This document shows, in pieces, positions 18,521 through 26,340 of a DNA stretch of 64,000 nt. The notes under the pieces were generated by a model. It was not told the origin of the DNA. It saw only the letters and a list, made by a program, of their open reading frames with translations, and made no database searches. Positions within the stretch are counted from its first letter, which is position 1. Each line of letters opens with the position of its first letter. The stretch lies in assembly GCA_963718635.1 (NCBI GenBank), contig OY970367.1:2976001-3040000 (forward strand), read 5' to 3'. The position numbers and the translations under genes are program-made. The DNA comes from JAIOQJ01 sp963718635. GTDB taxonomy: Bacteria > Planctomycetota > Planctomycetia > Gemmatales > Gemmataceae.

Positions 18521-19147
18521 ATGATCCGCGGCACCTGGAAATTCGCCCTCTTCGCTTTGGCTAATATCGCGACCGCCGGTTCGGCTTTCGCCGGATTGCT
18601 ACCATTATCCGCCGTTGCCACGGCGGATGGCCCCAACAATTTTCGTTACACTTATGGAATCGTACTGACGACCGATTCGAAACTTCAAAAAGGCGATTAC
18701 TTTACCGTTTTCGATTTTCCCAATCCGATTCCTAATACGGCTGTCACTCCGGCGGGGTGGACCCTGAATTTGTCGCCCCTCGGCGGCAATCCTCATGGCA
18801 CTGTCCCGGGCGATGATTCAAAGATTCCCAACTTGACCTGGACCTACAATGGTCCAACTCTAGTGGGTCAGAAGATGTTGGGAAGCTTTTCCATTGACAC
18901 GACGGTCAGCACGTCGGCCTTGCAACAGTTTTCGTTCACCAGTCTGACGCAGCGCGTCTCAGATAACGCGAACGATAGCAATATCACTGCAACCACCGTT
19001 CCCGTTGGCAATGGCCATACGACGGGCGGCGGCGGTGGCACGCCTCCCGGCGTACCGGAACCTTCGAGCATCATGCTCATCGGCATCGGCCTGCCGTTGA
19101 TCGGCCTGTTGCGCTACCTGCGCCGCCAGCCGATTGCTGCCTTCTAG
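18521..19147 (+). CDS. PEP-CTERM sorted exported protein
   Basis: A 208-residue protein with an N-terminal signal peptide ending near GSAFAG and a C-terminal PEP-CTERM signal: VPEPSSIMLIGIGLPLIGLL followed by RYLRRQ. This tripartite tail is recognised by exosortase, which anchors or releases proteins at the surface. The middle is a beta-rich domain of unknown function and ends in a Gly-rich linker (TTGGGGGTPPG). GGAGG sits just ahead of the ATG. No exosortase gene is in the window. A long hairpin follows the stop. Confidence 0.9.
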   Translation: MIRGTWKFALFALANIATAGSAFAGLLPLSAVATADGPNNFRYTYGIVLTTDSKLQKGDYFTVFDFPNPIPNTAVTPAGWTLNLSPLGGNPHGTVPGDDSKIPNLTWTYNGPTLVGQKMLGSFSIDTTVSTSALQQFSFTSLTQRVSDNANDSNITATTVPVGNGHTTGGGGGTPPGVPEPSSIMLIGIGLPLIGLLRYLRRQPIAAF

Positions 19148-19188
19148 TCAATTGTCAGCCGTCGCGACAGCGACTGAGAAGATTTTTG

Positions 19189-19240
19189 CCGCTAACGGTT
19201 AGTACTCTGGAATATTTTCCAGGGTACTAATCGTTAGCGG
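19189..19240 (+). terminator. Long hairpin terminator after the PEP-CTERM gene
   Basis: CCGCTAACGGTTAGTAC pairs with GTACTAATCGTTAGCGG around CTGGAATATTTTCCAG, giving a stem of about 24 bp with two mismatches. It is followed by TTTGCTTTTC. The centre resembles the GGAAATATTTCC palindrome family seen elsewhere in the window. Confidence 0.6.
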
Positions 19241-19257
19241 TTTGCTTTTCTATCCAG

Positions 19258-19290
19258 CACCCGACTGCTCACGCAGTTCGGTTCGGCTCA
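19258..19290. repeat. Partial copy of the ACCCGACTGCTCACGCAG element
   Basis: CACCCGACTGCTCACGCAGT followed by TCGGTTCGG matches one arm of the palindromes at 24084-24154 and 51032-51098. The other arm is absent here. Confidence 0.6.
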
Positions 19291-19333
19291 GGTGAGTACG
19301 CAAATCTAGCTCGCCTGTAAGCGACCAACTCAT

Positions 19334-20752
19334 TTAAGCCACAATTTCCAATATGGGTTCGCCAGCCGTCACGGTAAGGCGTTCGTGGCGTCCGTCGTGG
19401 AGGAACGTGAGGGCCTTGTGGTCGAGCCCCAGAAGGTGCAGGATGGTGGCGTGGATGTCGTGAACGTTCACTGGCTTATCGACCGCATAAAGGCCGAGTT
19501 CATCGGTGGCGCCGTGAGTAGTGCCCCCTTTGATGCCGCCGCCGGCCATCCACATCGTAAAGCCCGTCGGATTGTGGTCGCGGCCATCACCGCTTTCACT
19601 CATCGGCGTACGGCCGAATTCACCGCCCCAAATCACAAGCGTGCTTTCCAGCAGGCCCCGGCTTTTCAGATCCTTCAGCAAGCCGGCGATTGGGCGATCA
19701 CTCTCCCGGCATAGCTGAGCGTGATTCGAATCGAGATCGCTATGGGCATCCCAACGGCTGCCGGCGCCCATGTAAAGCTGCACAAATCGTACGCCCCGTT
19801 CAACGAGCCGTCGCGCGAGCAAACAGTTGCGTGCGTTGCGGTCGGTGTCGGGGTCATCAAAGCCGTAGAGCTTGCGGGTGGCGGCTGATTCGCGCGCAAA
19901 ATCGACAGCCTCAGGGACGCTGCTTTGCATTCGGTAGGCCAGCTCGTACGCGTGAATCTGGGCGTCGATGGCGTCGTGTTCCTTACGCCGCGATGCGTAT
20001 CGATGATTCATTTGGTTGATGAAATCAATCTTCGACCGGTTGCGGGCATCGGAAATTTCGGCAGGCGGCTTGGCATAGAGAATCGGCACGTCGCCATCGG
20101 CAAAGCGAGTTCCTTGATAGGTGGCGGGCATAAAACCGGGCCCCCAGTTTGAACTGCCGCCGGGAGGACTGTTGGAAGAGTCCGATAAAACGACGAAAGC
20201 CGGCAGATCTTCACATTCGGAGCCGAGCCCATAGATGGCCCAAGATCCGAGAGAGGGTCGGCCCGGAAGGATGCTGCCGGTGTTCATGTGGTACATGCCG
20301 GCCACATGGGTAAGCCCTTCCGCCGTGCAACTTCGAATGACCGCCAAGTCGTCCGCACACTTAGCAATTTCCGGAAGCCAGTCGCTGACAGCCAAGCCCG
20401 ATTGGCCGTGCTGACGGAAGACCCGGGGCGAAGCGAGCAACGGGTTTGCGGCCGTCACTCCCATTGCTGTGACCGGGCGCTTGAATGAACTCGGGAGCGC
20501 TTGGCCGGCATATCGCTTCAGGGCAGGCTTTGGATCAAACAGATCGATGTGGCTCGGCCCGCCATCCATGAAGCAATAAATAACGTGGCGGGCCGAGGCG
20601 ACGGCGTGAGGCAGTGACGAGGCCGCAACCGTCTCCGCCTGAGCCCGTCGAGCCAATATTGAGCTCAGTGCGATGCCGCCGAACCCCGCTCCAGCGCGCA
20701 GTAGAAACTCACGTCGGCTCGAATGCAAGGGTTGACTATTCATGCGGGACAT
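19334..20752 (-). CDS. DUF1501 protein, Tat-exported, second copy
   Basis: A 472-residue DUF1501 protein with a twin-arginine signal (SSRREFLLRAGAGFGG). It contains CFMDGGPSHIDLFDPKPALK near residue 60, GLTHVAGMYHMNTG, WDAHSDLDSNH, and WGGEFGRTPMSESGDGRDHN near the C-terminus. Met1 and Met4 are both ATG; neither has a strong ribosome site. It follows a DUF1549/DUF1553 gene on the same strand, repeating the arrangement at 6.6-9.7 kb, but the two pairs are clearly diverged. Function remains unknown. Confidence 0.9.
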   Translation of the reverse strand: MSRMNSQPLHSSRREFLLRAGAGFGGIALSSILARRAQAETVAASSLPHAVASARHVIYCFMDGGPSHIDLFDPKPALKRYAGQALPSSFKRPVTAMGVTAANPLLASPRVFRQHGQSGLAVSDWLPEIAKCADDLAVIRSCTAEGLTHVAGMYHMNTGSILPGRPSLGSWAIYGLGSECEDLPAFVVLSDSSNSPPGGSSNWGPGFMPATYQGTRFADGDVPILYAKPPAEISDARNRSKIDFINQMNHRYASRRKEHDAIDAQIHAYELAYRMQSSVPEAVDFARESAATRKLYGFDDPDTDRNARNCLLARRLVERGVRFVQLYMGAGSRWDAHSDLDSNHAQLCRESDRPIAGLLKDLKSRGLLESTLVIWGGEFGRTPMSESGDGRDHNPTGFTMWMAGGGIKGGTTHGATDELGLYAVDKPVNVHDIHATILHLLGLDHKALTFLHDGRHERLTVTAGEPILEIVA

Positions 20753-20806
20753 AGAGACTCAATTGGCTATGACGCCTTAAGCAACTTCAAGATTTCTCGC
20801 CCTTCG

Positions 20807-20835
20807 ACCCTCCCCCTGCAAAGCCAGGGGAGGGT
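20807..20835. repeat. G/C hairpin core of the composite element
   Basis: CCCTCCCCCTGCAAAGCC followed by AGGGGAGGG lies in the gap between the DUF1549/DUF1553 and DUF1501 genes. This is the same hairpin, in the orientation that the insertion sequence targets, but here it is uninterrupted. Confidence 0.8.
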
Positions 20836-20862
20836 AAGACAGCGCGCGGACCGCACTCTACT

Positions 20863-23106
20863 TCAATCAACCAGCAAAAATTCCGAAGAGTTCAAAAGCG
20901 CGTGGCAGAAGTCTTCAAAAGCCGCCGCGAAGGCATGCGGTTGCGGACCGGTGCGAGGCTGATTCGGCACGGGCGAAATTAGCCGCATCTGGCGATCGAG
21001 GAACTGAAGCGCCGCCGCCGATTCATCCGGTGTCGGCGCTCGATTGTAAACGATCATCTCGACTTCACGTATGAGTGCTTCGCGGTCAGCGCCATGGGCT
21101 TTCAACAGCCGTTCCGCTAATGAATGCGCCTGAGCCAGCGTGAAGTCACTGTTGAGCAACGCCAGCGCTTGCGGAGCGCTGGTGGTGGCCGTCCGGGCGG
21201 CGCAACTTCCTAAGCGATCCGGCGTATCGAAACTCGCCAGTAAAGGGAATGGAAGATTGCGCTTCACCATAATGTAGATCGACCGCCGATTGCGGTCTTC
21301 TTCCTTCGCCTCGGGAACCCACGAACGATATTCGTTCAGCGGCGACGGCAACTCCGGATGTACGCTTGGCCCATACATGCGCTCGTTCAATCGACCCGCG
21401 ACTTGGAGCGTCGCATCCCGCAACGATTCCGCATCACGCCGACGGCTCGCCATATGCCAGCAGAGCAGGTTGCGCGGATCACACTTGACGGCCAGTGCCT
21501 CGGACGGATTCAGCTCCGCCGCCGACGACTGCCTATAGGTCGCCGACGTAACAATCAGGCGATGGATCTCCTTCAATCTCCAGCCATGCTTCACAAGCTC
21601 GCACGCGAGATAATCCAGAAGTTCGGGATGCGTCGGCGCTTCGCCCATGGCGCCGAAATCGTTTGGCGTACCGACAATGCCACGGCCGAGATAGTGCTGC
21701 CAGAGACGATTGACGATGACGCGCGAAGTCAACGGATGATCGGGACGGCACAACCAGGCCGCCAACGCGCTGCGACGCCCGGTGCTGGGCGGTTCAGTGT
21801 TCGCAACGTGGATAACGGGCGATTCCGAACTAAGAAACTTCGGAAAACGCGGGTCCATCGCTTCCAGCGGGCGCAGGTGCGAACCGCCGCCGAGTCTTTG
21901 AGTGATCGGCGGTTCCGTGCCGATATCCGCCACGCTCATAATCCCGGGCAACGGGGCCGGCTTCAGATGATCGAACTGCGCGATATTGGCTTGCAGAGCG
22001 TCATAGCGAGCGCGATTTTCCGTCGAAAGTCGGCGATACGCACGCGATTGACGCAGCGACACCTGTTTATTGGCAAGCGCCGCCAACTGTTTTTGAAGAG
22101 GAGTGCGCTGCTCGGCAGGCAGCCGCATAGCCGTCTGCGTAGGGAGGTCAAATGAAGATACGAGCTCGTTGAAAATCTCTTTGGCCGGCGCCTGCATCAG
22201 GCGATCGCTCTCGGCTCGCAACGCTTGTGTTGCTTTTTCCCACACCACCATCTGTTTTTCATAACGGGCCTGCTCTTCAGCTGAGAGCGGAGCGCAGTCT
22301 TCCCGCTGCATCATCGGAACGAAAAACGCCTGCAAACCATAATAATCTTTCTGGCTGATCGGGTCGAATTTGTGGTTGTGGCAACGGGCGCAGCCGACGG
22401 TCAGGCCGAGAAACGCGGAGCCGAAGACGTCAGTATTATCGTCGAGAATGTCTTGTCGGATACGGCTGTAATCCGCGCCGTTCGATTCCTCGATGTGCAG
22501 TCGCCAAAACCCCGTGGCAATCCGGGCATCGGCATTGTTTGGTTCCAGCTCATCGCCGGCGACTTGCTGCGAGATAAAGCGATCGTACGGCAAATCATCG
22601 TTGGACGCGCGAATCACATAATCGCGATAACGAAACGCATTCGGCCGTAAGCGATCGACTTTGAAGCCTTCGGTCTCCGCGTAGCGTACCAAATCGAGCC
22701 AATGCTGCGCCCATCGTTCGCCGAAGTGAGGGGAACGCAACAGGCGGTCCACCACGCGTTCATAGGCGTCGTCTCTCGAGTCGCTTAGAAAGGCATCGCG
22801 CTCAGCCGATGTGGGGAGCATGCCGGTCAAGTCGTACGTTACTCGGCGCAAGAGAGTCACGCGATCCGCCGGGCGGTTCAGTTTCAACTTCGCTTGTTCG
22901 AGCCTCCTGATGATAAATGCATCGATCGCGTTGTGTACCGAGCTCTTCTGCTCTACGCTCGGAACGGCACTCGCGCTCAATGAGGTGAAAGGCCAGCGTA
23001 CGGCGGCATCATCAGCGCCGCTTACGAGCGAGGCAAAACCGAACACGATCACGGCCAAGAGCAACGTCCGGCAGCGATGGAGAGAGAAATCGCGACGGCA
23101 AGTCAT
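20863..23106 (-). CDS. DUF1549/DUF1553 exported protein with a CxxCH motif, long form
   Basis: A 747-residue protein with a hydrophobic signal segment (TLLLAVIVFGFASLVSGAD). The DUF1549 domain (about residues 55-265) includes LLRRVTYDLTGMLPT, FGERWAQHWLDLVRYAETEG and the heme-c-like CARCHNHKFDPI. An inserted region of about 150 helical residues precedes the DUF1553 domain (about 455-745), which includes TSRVIVNRLWQHYLGRGIVG, FDTPDRLGSC and LLNSDFTLAQA. It is the upstream partner of the DUF1501 gene. It is much longer than the copy at 8.0-9.7 kb because of the insert. The region 23107-23317 holds no recognisable feature. Confidence 0.9.
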   Translation of the reverse strand: MTCRRDFSLHRCRTLLLAVIVFGFASLVSGADDAAVRWPFTSLSASAVPSVEQKSSVHNAIDAFIIRRLEQAKLKLNRPADRVTLLRRVTYDLTGMLPTSAERDAFLSDSRDDAYERVVDRLLRSPHFGERWAQHWLDLVRYAETEGFKVDRLRPNAFRYRDYVIRASNDDLPYDRFISQQVAGDELEPNNADARIATGFWRLHIEESNGADYSRIRQDILDDNTDVFGSAFLGLTVGCARCHNHKFDPISQKDYYGLQAFFVPMMQREDCAPLSAEEQARYEKQMVVWEKATQALRAESDRLMQAPAKEIFNELVSSFDLPTQTAMRLPAEQRTPLQKQLAALANKQVSLRQSRAYRRLSTENRARYDALQANIAQFDHLKPAPLPGIMSVADIGTEPPITQRLGGGSHLRPLEAMDPRFPKFLSSESPVIHVANTEPPSTGRRSALAAWLCRPDHPLTSRVIVNRLWQHYLGRGIVGTPNDFGAMGEAPTHPELLDYLACELVKHGWRLKEIHRLIVTSATYRQSSAAELNPSEALAVKCDPRNLLCWHMASRRRDAESLRDATLQVAGRLNERMYGPSVHPELPSPLNEYRSWVPEAKEEDRNRRSIYIMVKRNLPFPLLASFDTPDRLGSCAARTATTSAPQALALLNSDFTLAQAHSLAERLLKAHGADREALIREVEMIVYNRAPTPDESAAALQFLDRQMRLISPVPNQPRTGPQPHAFAAAFEDFCHALLNSSEFLLVD

Positions 23107-23317
23107 TGAGAACTCTTAATCTGACACGCACAATCGACGGGCAAGGCCGGACCGTGAATTGAATTCTCAATCCAGGAACGTTCGCAACAATCGACTTAAT
23201 TGGGAAAAGCAAACGCGGGTGGGAGCAAAAACTTCGCACAACTTTCACGCATTCTACGTCTTTTCTCAGTATAACCGGCCTGAATTGCAAGTCAAGAATT
23301 TCGCAAAAATCGCAGAC

Positions 23318-23734
23318 TCATGCCGCTGCCGCTACTTCATTGAAGCGGAACTGCCGACAAGATGGGCCCGAAATGAACACGCCCTGGTCGGAGACGATCA
23401 AATCGGGGACGCCATGCTGCCAGTCAATCATCGAATCAGCCAGACTCGGGCGCGGCTCCCATCCTGCGCTCGTCGGATTGGGATGCGTGTGAAACTTGCC
23501 CACTAGAATCGTTCGACTTAGCGATGCGGGAGGGGTTAAATCAATTTCGTGATGGGATCCGGACTCAGCCCAGGCTACAGTGATCTCCCGACTCCAGGGA
23601 TTCATCAAAATCCATCCCCCCTCTTCATGACGTAAACCCGGATCTTCCGGCAGGGAGTTCTCCCAGGCTTCGCATAGCGCTTGCTGTACGTTGCGATTCT
23701 GAAGCAATTCGTCCGCTGTTGGTGCAAGGAACAT
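23318..23734 (-). CDS. JAMM/MPN-like metalloprotease-fold protein (putative)
   Basis: A 138-residue protein. GKFHTHPNPTSAGWEPRPSL followed by ADS gives the HxH...SxxD pattern of the JAMM/MPN+ zinc site (His, His, and Asp after a Ser), preceded by strand TILVG. Such proteins are deubiquitinase-fold peptidases; bacterial versions process small proteins or act in toxin or cofactor systems. The upstream Glu of the motif cannot be assigned with certainty. No ubiquitin-like, E1-like or toxin gene is adjacent. It stands alone between repeat-filled gaps, so substrate and role are unknown. Confidence 0.5.
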   Translation of the reverse strand: MFLAPTADELLQNRNVQQALCEAWENSLPEDPGLRHEEGGWILMNPWSREITVAWAESGSHHEIDLTPPASLSRTILVGKFHTHPNPTSAGWEPRPSLADSMIDWQHGVPDLIVSDQGVFISGPSCRQFRFNEVAAAA

Positions 23735-24083
23735 TCCTCACCCCCCTTCATGGTGCATTTCTCAATTCGGCTGCATTATCCATGCAGCACGACGGAAGCA
23801 GACGCATGATGGAATGCGAAAGTGTCTCGGAAAGTTCAATCAACAGCCAGCGTCGTCGGACTTGGCCGACAACGCCGCTTTGGTCGCAGCATCACTGCTT
23901 TCGGCAAAACATGAAAGGATGCAAACTGTTTTTCTAAAACGTGAAAAGAAGATTTCAGTAAGCGAGGCGATTGGCCGACTAGAGGGCAGTCGTCAACAGA
24001 GCAGAGTTGCTCGATTTACATTAATGGCCTCGGACTTCAAACTTTCTGTTTCGGCACGCCTAAGCTGGTATAAGCGGCCTTCC

Positions 24084-24154
24084 GGCGAGCGAAGCAGCGT
24101 AAGCTTGTCAGGTTCGGTGATCTTCACCCGACTGCTCACGCAGGTCGGCTCGCC
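24084..24154. repeat. Palindromic element, ACCCGACTGCTCACGCAG family
   Basis: GGCGAGCGAAGCAGCGTAAG in the left arm pairs imperfectly with the right arm ACCCGACTGCTCACGCAG followed by GTCGGCTCGCC. A second full copy lies at 51032-51098. The wider gap 23735-24306 holds this repeat and the next one, and no gene I can support. Confidence 0.65.
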
Positions 24155-24186
24155 AAGCAAAGTCTCCGTGTCATTGTTTTCACCGA

Positions 24187-24240
24187 CCCTTCTGGAAATA
24201 TTTCCACAAGGGCTTTCCCGAGAAATTCGTGGGAAAACGA
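24187..24240. repeat. GGAAATATTTCC palindrome with GTGGGAAAACG tail
   Basis: CCCTTCTGGAAATATTTCCA followed by CAAGGG forms an imperfect palindrome. About ten bases later comes AAATTCGTGGGAAAACG. The same combination occurs at 52561-52618 and 52811-52864. Confidence 0.7.
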
Positions 24241-24306
24241 ACGGTCGCTTGTTAGCCGGACTGCGCCAGCGACGGAGTTTTGATAGGCCCTAATGGTAAC
24301 GAGCCG

Positions 24307-25164
24307 ATGCGAGTTGACGAAAGAATCAGCATTGATGTAAATGGCCAACGGCGCGAATTTCTTTTCCGCCTTCCAGAAGGCGCCGAACCGCGCCCTTTAG
24401 TGGTGATGCTTCACGGCAAGGGCGGCACCGGCGCCTGGGCTGCCGACGAGACGGGCTGGGACGCGTGCGCCGCACGGTATCGATTCGCCATTGCTTATCC
24501 GGAAGGTGAGCCGCCAAATCCGTATAAGCCCGCCAAGTTTCTCACCAACCCGCCCAGTTGGCACGATGGCTCACTAGACAACACGGACCAGCAGAAGCAA
24601 GAGACCGACTTGCCATTCCTCTCCGCGATGTTGAATGAGATTACAACGCGCTATGCCATCAATGACCGTCGCATTTTTTTCACCGGCTTTTCGAACGGCG
24701 CCGGGATGACGTTTGCAGCCGCTGCGGCGCTGACAAACCGAATAGCGGCCATTGCACCCGTGGCTGGCCATTGCTGGAACGAGTATGCGCAGCTGGCTCG
24801 CGCAATTCCGACGTTTTATCTCGTTGGCGACCGCGATCCCTTGATACCGATCAATGGCGGCGCCGTAGCAACTCCCTGGGGCAAGACGCAGTACAAGCCA
24901 AGCGTGGCGGAGACGCTTAGCCGTTGGTCGCGTGCGGTTGACCGCCCAATTAGTTCCTTTTCACTTGAGGCGGACGAAGATGTGACTGCTTTGGCTGATC
25001 GATTTGAAATAGAGCCTTTCGTCGCGCTCACTATCCGCGGACAAGGGCATCATTGGCCAGGCGGTAAAGGCAAGCTGTCGCATCAGATCGGCGGGCCAAA
25101 TGTTTCTCCGATCAACGCTTGCGAACTGATCTGGTCGTTCTTTCAGTCAGTGCCGGATAACTGA
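24307..25164 (+). CDS. LpqC/PHB-depolymerase-like alpha/beta-hydrolase esterase
   Basis: From ATG 24307 the protein has 285 residues; a TTG at 24280 would add nine. The oxyanion strand is VVMLHGKGGTG, the nucleophile elbow is GFSNGAGM (Ser), the acid is in VGDRDPLIP and the catalytic His is in GQGHHWPGG. This pattern matches LpqC-type poly(3-hydroxybutyrate) depolymerase/feruloyl-esterase relatives. No signal peptide is visible, so it is probably cytoplasmic. Its 3' end overlaps the convergent oleD gene by 22 bases, so the two transcripts are antisense at their ends. Confidence 0.85.
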   Translation: MRVDERISIDVNGQRREFLFRLPEGAEPRPLVVMLHGKGGTGAWAADETGWDACAARYRFAIAYPEGEPPNPYKPAKFLTNPPSWHDGSLDNTDQQKQETDLPFLSAMLNEITTRYAINDRRIFFTGFSNGAGMTFAAAAALTNRIAAIAPVAGHCWNEYAQLARAIPTFYLVGDRDPLIPINGGAVATPWGKTQYKPSVAETLSRWSRAVDRPISSFSLEADEDVTALADRFEIEPFVALTIRGQGHHWPGGKGKLSHQIGGPNVSPINACELIWSFFQSVPDN

Positions 25165-26123
25165 CGCAAACCCTCGTCGGTTGAAATGATCGGTGCATAA
25201 CCGAGGTCGCGCTGGGCGGCCGAGATGTCGAACCAGTGGGAGGTGGATAACTGTCGCGCGACAAAGCGGGTCATCGGCGGCTCGCCTTTCAGACGAAACA
25301 GTCGATAAGCCGCTTCGAATAATACGCCGGCCGACCAGGCCACCCAGAAAGGGATGCTTTTATCGACGGGCTTCGCGCCGGCGCCGATGAGAATGCGATT
25401 GATGAATTCCCAAAGGACGACAGGCTCGCCTTGCGAAAGAAAATAAGCCTTGCCCGCGATCGCTGAGCCGGGCTCTAATTTTTCGCCTGCGAGAAGATGC
25501 GCGTGGGCCGCGTTCTCCACATGGATCACGTCCACCTTGTTCAAGGCGCGCCCGATCCGGCGGAGTTTCCCTTGACCGGCTCGTGCGAGCAATCGCGGAA
25601 CCAGATGCGGATCACCGGCGCCCCATATGAGATGGGGCCTTAAGGCAACCGTTGCCAGTTCCGATCCGTTGGCTTGCAACACCATCTGTTCGGCAATCGC
25701 TTTCGTCTCCGGGTAGGCTGCTTCAAATGTCTTCGGATAGGGAAGCGATTCATTACCGCCTTCGATGTCGCGGCCGTTGTAAATCACACTCGGTGAACTC
25801 GTGAAAACAAGCCGTCGGACTCCTTCACGACGGCAGGCGTTCAATACGCAGGCAGTGCCTTGGACGTTGGTGGAATAGTAGTCTCGGTACCGCCCCCATA
25901 CCCCTGCCTTGGCGGCTACATGATAGACGATGTCGCAACCTTCGCAAGCTTTGGCGAGAGCATTCTGTTCGGTAAGATCGCCTTGGCACTGATTGACGCC
26001 GAGTGCAGTCAAATGGGGGTAGACTTGCCGTGAGAACGATCGGACGGTTTGCCCGCGCGTGAGCAACATCCGCACAAGGGCGCCCCCCAGGAAACCACCG
26101 CCGCCAGTGACAAGCGCAGTCAC
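25143..26123 (-). CDS. oleD: OleD, NAD(P)H-dependent reductase of olefin biosynthesis
   Basis: A 326-residue short-chain dehydrogenase of the 3-beta-HSD-like extended group. It has the nucleotide motif VTGGGGFLG at the N-terminus, SSPSVIYNG, and the catalytic Tyr/Lys pair in YPETKAIAE. OleD reduces the 2-alkyl-3-ketoacyl product of OleA to the beta-hydroxy acid. The start is GTG at 26123 with AGGTGAG about six bases upstream. Family alone could fit other 3-beta-HSD-type reductases, but the nearby oleA, oleB and oleC genes on the same strand support OleD. An insertion sequence separates it from oleC, so it may need its own promoter. Confidence 0.87.
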   Translation of the reverse strand: MTALVTGGGGFLGGALVRMLLTRGQTVRSFSRQVYPHLTALGVNQCQGDLTEQNALAKACEGCDIVYHVAAKAGVWGRYRDYYSTNVQGTACVLNACRREGVRRLVFTSSPSVIYNGRDIEGGNESLPYPKTFEAAYPETKAIAEQMVLQANGSELATVALRPHLIWGAGDPHLVPRLLARAGQGKLRRIGRALNKVDVIHVENAAHAHLLAGEKLEPGSAIAGKAYFLSQGEPVVLWEFINRILIGAGAKPVDKSIPFWVAWSAGVLFEAAYRLFRLKGEPPMTRFVARQLSTSHWFDISAAQRDLGYAPIISTDEGLRQLSGTD

Positions 26124-26340
26124 GAATTCTCACCTAAGTGGAAATGAACGGGTAGATGAATAACATCGAGTCTTTCAACGAGGGTGTGCCAATTGCATCT
26201 GGCAAAACGTCGGTTCGCCCTTCCCACCCTCCCCCCGGCTTTGCGGCGGGAGGGCAGGGTGGGGCAAAGGCCGCCCACCAAGGCATTCGTTTATAGGCAA
26301 GGCGCTCTGCCCCCACCCTGCCCTCCCCCTGCAAAGCCAG

